Origin: a bacterium
GTDB lineage: Bacteria; Krumholzibacteriota; Krumholzibacteriia; JACNKJ01
Assembly: GCA_024231955.1 (NCBI GenBank)
Contig: JAAEPZ010000538.1
Coordinates: 623,340 to 687,339, forward strand
DNA: 64,000 nucleotides
Reading direction: 5' to 3'
Shown here: positions 53,469 to 63,900 of the stretch, in pieces
How positions within the stretch are numbered: position 1 is the first letter of the stretch
Layout of the letters: every line of letters starts with the position of its first letter
The notes under the pieces: model-generated
Told to the model about the DNA's origin: nothing
What the model saw: only the letters and a program-made list of their open reading frames with translations
Database searches by the model: none
Position numbers and translations under genes: made by a program

Positions 53469-56400
53469 ATGCGCGTGAAGGGGCGTCGCATTTTGAGACA
53501 ATCCACCCCAACTCTCCTGCTGATTGTCGTCTGCATGATGTTCGCGGCCGTTCCGGGCAGCGGGCAGATTCAACACGACTTGGGGTCGTTTTCGGCAACA
53601 CAGTGGACCATGGCGCACGGCCTGCCGACCAATGTGCTGCGAGGTCTGGCCCAGGATCCCGACGGCTTCCTGTGGATCGCCACCTTGAGCGGACTGGTGC
53701 GCTTCGACGGCGTGGAGTTTGAAACCTATGATCTGACCAATACTCCCGAACTCGGCAACTCCCAGATCGGTGCGATTCAGATCGACGGTCGGGGACGGAT
53801 CTGGGTTATCGCCCACGGGTGGGGTGTGTTCGTCAACAGAAGCGGAACATTCGAATCTCCGCTGGAAGCGGATTACGGCGACGCTCAGATTCTGGCCACA
53901 AGCCCCGCGGGGGAGATTCTCGTGGGCACCTCGCTGGGGCTCGTCCGCTTCGTGGAGGGGGACAGCTTCACCTTTTCGCCGGTCGGCTCGGTCGGCAATA
54001 TCCTGTTCGACAACCGCGGGTACTGCTGGCTCACGCTCTCCTCGTCGGGTGTGGATCCCCGGTGTGAAATTCTGTGTCTGGACAATGGCGGCGAATGTCT
54101 CAGGGGGGAGATCCCCTTCGCGGAGGGGTTGAAGCTCAGCCCCTGGAATGACGACGGCGTGATCGTCCATACGCCGGACTCCCTCATCTTCGCAACCGCC
54201 GAGGGGATTCTGTCGCATCCTGTCGAGCAGGCCGTTGCCCCCGATCTCCTCAGACGGATGCTAGATTCGTCCGGCGAATGGATACCGCACGATGTGATGG
54301 AGGACAGGCAGGGGAGGACCTGGATCTGTTCCGATCAGGGGCTGTTCATGACGCCGGTCGCCCCTTTTGCACCGCATGCGCCGCGGACATCGGCTGCGGT
54401 GACGATGTTGTCCGCAGCTGAAGTCGGCACGATCCGGACTACGTTTCAGGACAGGGACGGAGACCTGTGGGTGGGTACGGAGGTAAAGGGGATGTTCCGC
54501 CTGTCGCCGACGATCACATCTCCCATCTCCGAGCCCCCCGCCTGGAATACGGCGGGTACGATGATCAGGAGGGAGCATCATGTCCCCTGGTTGTTCTCGC
54601 TCTCCGCCGCGGATGAATCGGTAACCATGTGCCTGCGCAATCTGGAGGGGAGCGATGTGGCGACGTTTCGTGACCTGGGATCGACGATCAGGCTGATCCG
54701 CAGTGCTCCCCCCTCCGCCGGCGCTCTTCTATACAATGACGAATCGCTGTTTCTCTATAAGGATCGGGAATTGCTCGAACTCGAGCCGGCGGATCCGGAT
54801 TGGCCGGCGGGGTTCTTTGCCGAGTTGCCGGGTGGAGAGTTTTGCTACGATCTGGGCAGCGCCGTCGTCCTGGCTTCGGCATCCGGCATGGACAGTCTCA
54901 CCTTCGCCGGCAGGATAATCGGGAAGACTCCCGATCAGGCCTGCTGGTATCAGGCCGGCGATCAGCTGTTCAGACACCTGGAGGACACTACGGACAGCTT
55001 CGGTCCGGCCGAGGGTTTGCCGCCGGGGTTCATCCGCGACATCTGGCAGGACCCGCAGGGCCGACTCTGGCTGGCGCTCCATGGATCGGGTCTGGCCTGT
55101 CTGGTCGATGGCCATTTCCGTGTCGCCACGATCCGGAACGGATTACCCGAGAACACGGTGGGGGGCATGCTGGCCGACGACCACGGCAACCTCTGGGTCA
55201 ACAGCAACCGGGGGCTGTTTGTCGTGGCCATCAGCGCCCTGGATCGCTTCGCGCGCGCGGAGAGCGATTATCTCCCCTGCAGGCTGGTGACGCGGGTGGA
55301 ATCGGGATCATTCTGGGCCGCGCGCGGCCTGGACGGGCGGCTCTATTTCGATACGCTGACGGGCTATGTCGCCGTCGAGCCGGACAAGCTGCCGGGCGCC
55401 ACTGCGCCCCCCCCCGCCAGAGTCAATGCCATCCGCATCGGGAATCGACGGCTGGAGAGATCATCCGAGATGAGACTGCCGCAGGGTGAACGCGACTTCT
55501 CCATCAGCTATACCGCGCCCAATCTCCGTGACGCCGAACAGATCCGTTTTCGCTACAGAGTCAGGGCGCTGTCGGAGGATTGGATTGATGTCGGCAAAAG
55601 GCGTGAAGTGTTCATCACCCATTTTCCCCCCGGCGTGCACCAATTCGAGCTGCAGGCCGCCAACGCCTCGGGGGAGTGGGCCTTGAGCGGGGATGACATC
55701 ACCATCATCGTCCCCCATTATTACCATGAGACGATCTGGTTCAGGCTGTCGCTGTTCGGTCTGGTTATCGGTATCCTGGCCATAGCCCACCGGCGGCGAG
55801 TTCGGCGGAGGGAGCTCCATCTGTGTGAGGTGGAGGCCGAATCGACGCGGCGTTTGCAGGCCGAGAAGTCGCTGCGGAAAATGGGCCGCCGATTGCTGAG
55901 CGCCCAGGAGGACGAGCGACGTCGCGTCGCCGGCGAACTGCACGATGACATCAATCAGCGGGTCTCCATGCTCGCCATGGAGCTGGACATGATGGCATTG
56001 GGACGGTCGCGCGCACCCGAGGATCTGGCTCTTGATGCCCAGGCGCTGTCGGCGGATCTGCATCTGATGTCGCACAACCTGCATCCGGGGCGGATTGAGC
56101 AGATCGGACTGGTGGGAGCTCTCGAACGGTTGTGTCTGGAGTCGAACCGCGTCGGTGAGCAGACGATTGAATTCAAGGCTGTGAGTGTGCCCGAGGCTCT
56201 GCCCAAGCCCCTGGCCCTCTGCCTTTACCGCATTGCCCAGGAGGCGATCCGGAACGCGCAGAAGTACAGCGGCGGCAAAGAGATCAGGGTTACCCTGTTC
56301 AAGGTCGGCGAGGATCTGATTCTGGCGATAGCGGACAAGGGAGACGGCTTCAATGTGGAGATGAAGACCAGCGAAGGTCTGGGCCTGCTGAGCATGACCG

Positions 56401-56507
56401 AGCGTGTGGCGGCGGCGGGGGGGGAGTTGGCGATTGAATCATGGGAGGGGAAAGGCACGACTATCCGGGCCACCATCCCGCTGAATGAAGAGGACCCTGA
56501 TGGCTAA
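53469..56507 (+). CDS. two-component sensor with Reg_prop propeller, Y_Y_Y domain and HisKA_3 kinase
   Basis: ATG at 53469; signal-like leader RQSTPTLLLIVVCMMFAAV. The 1012-residue protein has periplasmic propeller blades typical of Reg_prop (GLAQDPDGFLWIATLSGLVRFDG, IRDIWQDPQGRLWLALHGSGL), a Y_Y_Y-type module (RFRYRVRALSEDWIDVG), a membrane helix (FRLSLFGLVIGILAIAHRRR) and a NarL-group kinase core with His825 in GELHDDINQRVSMLAMEL, plus the N/G boxes RIAQEAIRNAQKYSG and GDGFNVE. It overlaps its LuxR-type response regulator by 8 bases. It likely senses a polysaccharide or breakdown product, as such sensors do elsewhere, but that is inference. Confidence 0.9.
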   Translation: MRVKGRRILRQSTPTLLLIVVCMMFAAVPGSGQIQHDLGSFSATQWTMAHGLPTNVLRGLAQDPDGFLWIATLSGLVRFDGVEFETYDLTNTPELGNSQIGAIQIDGRGRIWVIAHGWGVFVNRSGTFESPLEADYGDAQILATSPAGEILVGTSLGLVRFVEGDSFTFSPVGSVGNILFDNRGYCWLTLSSSGVDPRCEILCLDNGGECLRGEIPFAEGLKLSPWNDDGVIVHTPDSLIFATAEGILSHPVEQAVAPDLLRRMLDSSGEWIPHDVMEDRQGRTWICSDQGLFMTPVAPFAPHAPRTSAAVTMLSAAEVGTIRTTFQDRDGDLWVGTEVKGMFRLSPTITSPISEPPAWNTAGTMIRREHHVPWLFSLSAADESVTMCLRNLEGSDVATFRDLGSTIRLIRSAPPSAGALLYNDESLFLYKDRELLELEPADPDWPAGFFAELPGGEFCYDLGSAVVLASASGMDSLTFAGRIIGKTPDQACWYQAGDQLFRHLEDTTDSFGPAEGLPPGFIRDIWQDPQGRLWLALHGSGLACLVDGHFRVATIRNGLPENTVGGMLADDHGNLWVNSNRGLFVVAISALDRFARAESDYLPCRLVTRVESGSFWAARGLDGRLYFDTLTGYVAVEPDKLPGATAPPPARVNAIRIGNRRLERSSEMRLPQGERDFSISYTAPNLRDAEQIRFRYRVRALSEDWIDVGKRREVFITHFPPGVHQFELQAANASGEWALSGDDITIIVPHYYHETIWFRLSLFGLVIGILAIAHRRRVRRRELHLCEVEAESTRRLQAEKSLRKMGRRLLSAQEDERRRVAGELHDDINQRVSMLAMELDMMALGRSRAPEDLALDAQALSADLHLMSHNLHPGRIEQIGLVGALERLCLESNRVGEQTIEFKAVSVPEALPKPLALCLYRIAQEAIRNAQKYSGGKEIRVTLFKVGEDLILAIADKGDGFNVEMKTSEGLGLLSMTERVAAAGGELAIESWEGKGTTIRATIPLNEEDPDG

Positions 56508-57117
56508 ACGCGCACGCATTCTGCTGGCCGATGATCACGTTCTGGTGGTCGAGGCCTTCGAGCGGCTTCTGGCTCCAGACTACGACATCGTCGGCAGTGT
56601 TCATGACGGCCTGCAGCTGCTGGAGGTCGCGCCGAAGCTGCAGCCCGATGTGATCATCCTCGATATCAAGATGCCGCGCCTGGGCGGCATCGAGGCGGCG
56701 CGCAGGCTCAGACGTGAACTGCCTCAGGCGAAGGTCATCTTCCTGACCTCAAGCAGGGATCCGGTTCTGGCGGCCGAGGTGATCGGCGACGGCGCCGTCG
56801 GCTTCCTTCTCAAAAGCGGAGCCGGACGGGAACTGATTCAGGCCATCGAGGCGGCTCTCAAGGGCCAGACCTACGTGACGCCCGAACTGGCGGGCGAGGT
56901 GTTTGCCGCCGCGGACCTGAGCAAACAGCAGGCGCTGACCCCCCGTCAGCGGGAGGTGCTGCACCTACTGGCCGAGGGTCTGACCATGAAGCAGATCGCC
57001 GGCAAGCTGGAGATCAGCTCCAGTACGGTGGCCCACCACAAGTATACGATGATGGAGTCCCTGGGCATCGCCAGTTCGGCCGAACTCATCCGCTTTGCGA
57101 TCCGCAAGGGGTTCTGA
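56500..57117 (+). CDS. NarL/FixJ-type response regulator
   Basis: ATG at 56500 behind AAGAGGA, 8 bases inside the kinase gene. 205 residues: receiver with phosphoacceptor Asp55 (VIILDIKMPRLGG), Thr/Ser FLTSS and Lys in FLLKSGAG, then a LuxR HTH (LTPRQREVLHLLAEGLTMKQIA). DNA-binding partner of the adjacent kinase. Terminator-like hairpin follows. Confidence 0.93.
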   Translation: MAKRARILLADDHVLVVEAFERLLAPDYDIVGSVHDGLQLLEVAPKLQPDVIILDIKMPRLGGIEAARRLRRELPQAKVIFLTSSRDPVLAAEVIGDGAVGFLLKSGAGRELIQAIEAALKGQTYVTPELAGEVFAAADLSKQQALTPRQREVLHLLAEGLTMKQIAGKLEISSSTVAHHKYTMMESLGIASSAELIRFAIRKGF

Positions 57118-57149
57118 GGAGATCATCCCGGTGCCGACTCCGTTACTCC

Positions 57150-57174
57150 GACCTGGTAATTCTACCAGGTCTTA
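57150..57174 (+). terminator. hairpin after sensor-regulator operon
   Basis: GACCTGGTA (57150-57158) pairs perfectly with TACCAGGTC (57163-57171), followed by TTAT, 33 bases after the regulator stop. Confidence 0.6.
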
Positions 57175-57240
57175 TCCTGTAATTAATTCTGCGCTCACCT
57201 GTATCTCCTCCGATTGTTGTTGTTGATCGCCTGTGACATC

Positions 57241-57672
57241 ATGACGTCCATGTGTTCCATACCGAAATCTGGCCATCCCCGCGCCGTCATCGCCGATGAT
57301 CACGCCTTCGTTCGCCGAGCCGTCACAGGACTGCTCGCTTCGACCCATGAGGTCGTCGCGACCGTGGGCGATGGTGAGGCATTGCTGGAAGCTGCCCGTA
57401 ATCACGAACCGGATCTGCTCATCGTGGACATCAACATGCCCCGACTTTCCGGCCTGGAGGCGCTTCCCCAGCTACGTTCGCTGTTGCCGAACGCCCTGAT
57501 CATCATCATCACCGTGACCGAGGATCAGACTTTGGCCAGGCAGGCATCGGCTCTGGGCGCCAACGCCTTCGTACTGAAAAGCCGGTTGGCCAAGGATCTG
57601 ACCCGGGCGATGTCGGCTGCCGCCGAGGGTGACATTTACGTCTCCCCCATGAGCAAACATGCCGGGAGCTAG
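57241..57672 (+). CDS. single-domain response regulator (receiver only)
   Basis: The ATG at 57241 gives 143 residues: a complete receiver with phosphoacceptor Asp63 (LLIVDINMPRLSG), the TVTED and FVLKSRL loops. It resembles the receiver half of the preceding regulator, including GDIYVSP where relatives continue into a LuxR HTH, but stops just there (SKHAGS). No HTH is found downstream in any frame, so it is either a functional stand-alone receiver or a regulator that lost its DNA-binding half. Confidence 0.8.
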   Translation: MTSMCSIPKSGHPRAVIADDHAFVRRAVTGLLASTHEVVATVGDGEALLEAARNHEPDLLIVDINMPRLSGLEALPQLRSLLPNALIIIITVTEDQTLARQASALGANAFVLKSRLAKDLTRAMSAAAEGDIYVSPMSKHAGS

Positions 57673-57916
57673 AGACAGGTATGGAATAGTCGGGCTGGGT
57701 GCAGGTTCGAGACGGCACGGGATAATTACGGCCGGTTACCGCCGTTAATGACGTGTTTCGGCTTGGGGAGGCAGTGCAACCCCACCTCCCCGGGAATCTG
57801 TCTTGAGTGTGCGAGCCCGGCACGGATGAATTAGATGAATTAAGAGAAACGAATCGTCGATCTTGAAACGGAACGGGCCTGGATCAGAGCGGGCCAAAAC
57901 TGAATGGAGCCTCGAG

Positions 57917-60900
57917 ATGACCTGGATTAATACTCCAGTAATGGAGCTTAAGACCACGACCAGGGGCATGTTGCCGGGTCTTGATGTTTTGCGTCTGTTT
58001 ACCTTGCTGCTGCTGGCGGCAACCCTCCTGATTCCCCAGGGCGCGCAAGCTCTGACCAACGAGGAAGTGCAGGACTGGGTCGCCCGGGCTCAGGCCAGCC
58101 AGGACAGGGGAGAGGGTGAGATTCCCCCCTTGATTGACAGGGATTTCAACTTCACGGCCACCGACTCCATTCTGGAGACCGGAGTCCTGCTCAGCTGGCC
58201 GACCGATCCGGATCTTGAGGTCTACTACGAGATCCTGCGCAACGATATCCCCATCATGCAGCTCTCGGCTCAGGACTCGGTTTACCTGGATACCGATGTC
58301 CAGCCTCTGAGAACCTACGACTATACACTTTTGACCTGGGCTCTGTGGTATCCCGATGACCCCATGGTTTATTCCGGAGATGTCGGTACTCCCGGCTTTT
58401 TCCAGCCCCGCAACGCGTGGAGTACGCAGTACAGCGACCTCGGCGGCGTGCAGTTCGGCTGGGAGGATCGCTCCTCCATCGAGACCGGTTACATCATCTA
58501 TCGCGACGGTGTGGCCATCGACTCCACCGCGGCCAACACCATTGGCTACTACGATACGACTGCGGAACCGTTGACGAGCTATGAGTACTGCGCTTCCGCT
58601 TACTATACCAGCGATATCGGCACCGGCCTGGTCGGCAGCTACCCCACGCCCGGCGTTGCCCAGAGCATCGAACTATTTGGCACGACTGCTCTGATCGCCG
58701 ACGGAACCAACGGTTTGGAGATCGTGGACGTCAGTAATCCCGCGAATCCTACTTTCATCAGCAATTTCCCGGCGGAAGATACCTTCAACGATGTCTATGT
58801 ACACGGTCAGTGGGCGCTGGTGGCCGACGGTACCTTCGGGCTCAAGCTGATCGAATGGGAATATGATCCGGAAAATCCGTGGGAATATGCCTCTCAGGAT
58901 ACTGACGGTGAGGCCCTCGGTGTTTTCGGCCTCGAGTTCGGGCCATGGGATGAAACGCTGCTTCTGGTCGCGGACGGCACGGCCGGTTTAGCCGTCGCCA
59001 TGATTACCGAGGGTTTGGATGAGTTTGCATACTATGACACTCCTGGCATCGCCTACAATGCCGTGGCGGACAATGACGGTATCGCCTACGTCGCTGACGG
59101 TGCGGGTGACCTGCAGGTGCTCGACGCAAGTGATTATTGGGGGGTGGGGGTCTCGTTCATCACCAGCCTGACTCTTCCGGGCGAGGCGATGGATATCGTG
59201 GTCGAGGGCGATTACGCTCTCATCGCCGCCGGTAGCGCAGGGCTCGTGGTGGTCGACATCTCCAACCCGGCGATCCCGGTGATGGTGGCCAATATCGACG
59301 GTGGCGGATTGCTGACGAACAGCACCGACATCGCCCTCTCCGGCACCCGCGCCTACCTCTCCGACGCTTCGGGTATCGTGGCGATCTTCGATGTCTCGAA
59401 TCCGCCTTTCCCCATCCTGTCCGGCACAGTCGACCAGACCAACCCCGGCGGACTTGCCGTGCTGAACGATCAGCTGCATATCGCCGCCGACGGGGACTAC
59501 AATATTCTCGACATCCCCGTCGATATCGCCACCGGCTGGACCTGCTCGGACGGCATCATGGGCACCATCGAACCGCCCACCGACATCGCCGCCAGCTATG
59601 GCATCTACCTGGACAAAACCGTGATCAGCTGGACCGACAACTCCAGTTTCGAAAGCGGTTTCCGGATCATACGGACTCCGGATGCCCTGTCCGTCGACGT
59701 CGATCCCAATGTCGTCATGTGGGAGGATACCGACGCGGGCGTGCTGGGTGTGGAGCAAACCTACGAGGTCTGGGTGCTCGATGCGAACGGCAATCCTCTG
59801 CTCGGCGGCAGTGCGGCCGGCATCTACGGTCCCGACACGATGTTGCCGCCCACCGATCTGGTCGTCTCGCAGCGTTACGATTTTGATGATCGCATCAGGG
59901 TGACCTGGACCGATGCCCCCTCCGAGGACTTCTACGTCATCTGGCGCTTCGAAATCGGTTTTGAACCTGCCGTCATCGACACGATCGTGGCTGGGGAAAC
60001 CAGCTATGATGATTTCGATGTGGCCGCCGAAACCTCTTACGCCTACCATGTGACTTCCGCCTCCGATGCCGGGGGGACCTCACTTCTTCCCTATGGGGAC
60101 ATGAACGTTGGCCAGCGGGATGACATCCTGGCCCCGATCAATGTCGTTGCCACCGACGGCGAAATCGAGACCCACGTCAAGCTCACCTGGGAGAACCGCT
60201 CGAGCAAGACGGTCTACTTCCGTCTCTCCCGGGATGGCGAGCCGTTCCAGACCATCGCGGGCGCCCACAGCGAGGCCTTCGATCTCGGCGCCGAACTCGA
60301 TCTCTACCCCGGGGTGACCTACACCTATACGGTGGAGGCGGTGTCGGCCGAGGGCCTTGCCTCGGGCAACAGCGACGATGGTTATCGTGAGCTGCTGCCG
60401 CCGACCGACGTGGCCGCCGAGGACGAGGTGTCCGAGGCCCGCGTGCTGGTGACCTGGGCCAGCGCGTCTCAGGCCGAGACCGGTTACAACATCTACCGGG
60501 CCCTGGCCGACGCTCCCGTCGATACGACCCTGATCGGTTCGGTCGGCGTCAACAACGCGGCCTATCTCGACGAGACAGGCTCGTCCGATGTCGAATACAC
60601 CTACTTCGTCGCCACCCATGACGATCTGGGCGAATCGGTCCGTGATAGCGACAACGGCATCCGCCGGCTCATCCCGCCGGTGAACGTGTCCGCCACCGAC
60701 GGCGCCTACGAGGATCAGGTCGTGATCACCTGGATGGACGACTCCGGCGCTGAAGACGGCTTCCGGATCCGGCGCGACGGCGCCTCCCTCGGCGTGGTTA
60801 CCGACGGCTCGCTCACCTTCACCGACGACGACTCGCCGGCCATCGGCACCGTCTACAGCTATACCGTCGAGACCTACGACAGCTACGGTCCGTCCCTGAC

Positions 60901-63900
60901 GACGGCCGACGACGGCGGCGCGGCCATGCTGCCCCCGTCATCGATGTCGGCCTCCACGGAGTACGACACCGGCGTCTACGTGAGCTGGACCGACGACTCG
61001 GCCCTCAATACCGGGTACTATGTCACTCGTGACGGCACGAACATCAGTGGTTCGCTCGGCGGATCCACGATCACGTACTTCGACAGCTCCGTGCCGGATG
61101 AGGACCTGGAGTATGAATACTGCGTAGTCGCGACATCGGGCGGTGCAGAGACCACACCCGTTTGCGACACCGGCATGATGCCCTCGTCGGTCAGCGCGGC
61201 GACCAACACGGCCGGTTTCATCTCCGACCTCACGGCCTCCGACCTGATCTACGACAACCGGGTCCGCCTGGAGTGGACAGATGCCGGTGGCAGCGAGGAC
61301 GGCTTCCGGGTCTATCGCGATGACCTGCTCATCGAGACCCTCGACCCCGACAGCCAGTCCTACAACGACTTCGACGCCGCCCCGGGCTCGGTGCACGAGT
61401 ATCGCGTGGAGGGCTTCAACGCCAGCTTCAGCGGCTGGGAAACCGACATGGGCTGGCGACCGGCCGACGGCGGCATCGCCGGACGGGTGACCACCCTCTC
61501 CGGCGCACCCGTGGAGGGCGTGGATATCGGCCTCGATCCCACGCCGAACCAGGCTTTGCTATTCGATGGAGCGTCATCTCGCGTTTATAGCCAATCACCG
61601 GTGCCCGCCGAATTTTCTATGGGCGGCGAGTTCACGGTGGAGTGGTGGGTGAAGATCAGCGATCAGAATAACCACACCATGATCTCCTACCGCACACCCG
61701 GCGATGCAGATGAATTCGCGGTCGGCGTTATGCAGTGGAGTTCCGGCACGATGCGATTCCGATGGGCTCACAACAATGAAACGGGCGTCGCCTACAGTGA
61801 GGCGGTAATCGCCGACGACCAATGGCATCATTGTGCGGTGTCCTATACCTCCGGTCATCTGAGATTCTATATTGACGGTTCTTTCGCTATAGAAGCAGAC
61901 CCCACCGGCAGCCTGGAAAGCGGCGGCAAGTTCATGCTGGGCCAGCTTCAGAGCGGCCAGGAAGGTGAATGGAATAGTGCCTATTCGCTTCAGGGTGTGC
62001 TGGACGAGGTGAGGATCTGGGACAGTGTGCTCGATCAGCCGACCATCAGCGCCAACCGTTTCAATAAACTGAGCGGCTCCGAAGCCGGGCTGCTCCATTA
62101 CTGGCCCCTGGACGCCGGTTCCGGAGGTGGCGCGGCCGACCTCACCGGGCATGGCGCCGACGGCAAGGCCTACGCTGCCGGCTGGACCTCGGCCGGCGCG
62201 CCTGTCGCGGCCATCGTCCAGACCGACCTGGACGGCAACTACGCCATGGGCGGGATCCGTTACGGCCAGGCGACAACCTTCGCGGTTATACCTTCGGGCC
62301 CCAGCCGCACGTTCGACCCGACCTATACCAACATCACGCTGGACGAGAACAGCCCGATCCAGAACGAGATCGAGTTCAACGACATCACCGCCTTCGCCCT
62401 CAGCGGTATTATAGATATCGCGGACACGGGCTGCATGAACCTTGGTGTCGAGATCTATCTCGACGGCAATCTGGCCGGGGTCAGCGCCGCCGACGGCAGC
62501 TACACCATCTCGGCCCAGGCGGGCGATCATGTCCTCTCCGTCCAGAAGGGAACCAACACCTTCTCGCCGGTCAACTACGAACTGCTGGCCACCGGCGACA
62601 TCGCCGGGCTGAACTTCAGCAACACCACCACCAGCATCCTGTCCGGGTTCGTCGGCGGCAGCTGCAACCTGTCGGTGGGCACGCTCCGGTTCAGGGTCGC
62701 CACCGAGGACGGCTGCTTGGAGGAGTTCCTCGAAGCGGACGGCACCTACAGTCTGCAGCTCCCTTCGCAGGAGTATATCGTCAGCTACGAGGGGGTCGTC
62801 GGCTCTCCGGTGGAGGGTATCTCCGAGGCGCAGTTGCTGGCCTACTTCCAGTCGCAGGGCACGCACCGGATCGATCTGACCGACGGCGATGCCGAGCTCG
62901 ATCTGCTCTTCCGGGCGCCGCTCTCGATGACCATCGAGGGGTTCCCCGATGCCGCCTGCGCCTTCTTCAACGATACGGAAACCACCGCCGTGAGTGTGGG
63001 CGCACCGATCATCGCCCAGCTGGCCGAAGTGCCGCTGACGATAAGCGTCTACGAGCGCTACGGCGACTTCACCTGTCCGGTGGATTCGGGCACCGTGACG
63101 ATCTACGATGAGATCATGGACGTGACCGATACCCCGACGGTGCTGGATATCGTCGACGGTCAGGTGACGTACACCACCATCGGCAACCTGCCCAACATCT
63201 ATGCGGGTCGTCTCGACGACGACGGCAATGATCGCTCCTACCAGAAGCCGATCAGTTTCGTCGCCGAGGTGCCGGGACAGGATCTTTACACGAGAACCGA
63301 GTGGGCCATGGTGACCGGCGACAAGCCGCGCATCGGCACATTCGTCAGCGCCGTCAGCGAAGAGCTACCGATGCTCATCCTGAGGGATCCCCCCGGAGAC
63401 GGCTCCACGGCATTCCTGGAGGAGGGCAAGACCTTCACGTACGGATTCGAGGGCTCGGTTCTGGAATCCATCAGCGGCGGCGTTGAACTGGCGGTCGAGG
63501 CCGGTTTCGAGTTCACGGCCGGCAGCATGTTCTTCACCACCGATTCGGACGCCGGAGTGGAAAGCTCCCTCGGCTTCGAGATCGGAGTGTCGGCCACCGC
63601 GACGGGCGGCGTTGAGTTCTCGGTGACCACAACCGAGACCTTCAGCACCTCCGACGAGCAGGTCTTCGTCGGCGACGGCGCCGACCTGATGCTGGGTGTG
63701 GCGTTGAACCTGCTCTTCGCCAAGACCGACGTGCTGGGCTACGATCCCGACGATTGTCAGATCGTCCACTCCCAGAAGGTCCGTTTCGGCGCCGACGGGG
63801 ACAAGCCGTTCGAGACGATCTACCTGTACACCACCGGCCACATCGAGGGGAACCTGATTCCCCAGCTGAGGGATCTGGCCAAACTGGCGCCGGCGGATTC

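Noticed and set aside
57673..57916. Leader of the giant gene considered as a cyclic-di-GMP riboswitch
   Set aside because: A GGGGAGG/CCTCCCC hairpin is present, but the conserved GEMM core sequences are not.
58988..62866. Several long minus-strand frames over the giant secreted protein
   Set aside because: The plus-strand frame is open over 6 kb with signal peptide and named domains; the antisense translations have none.
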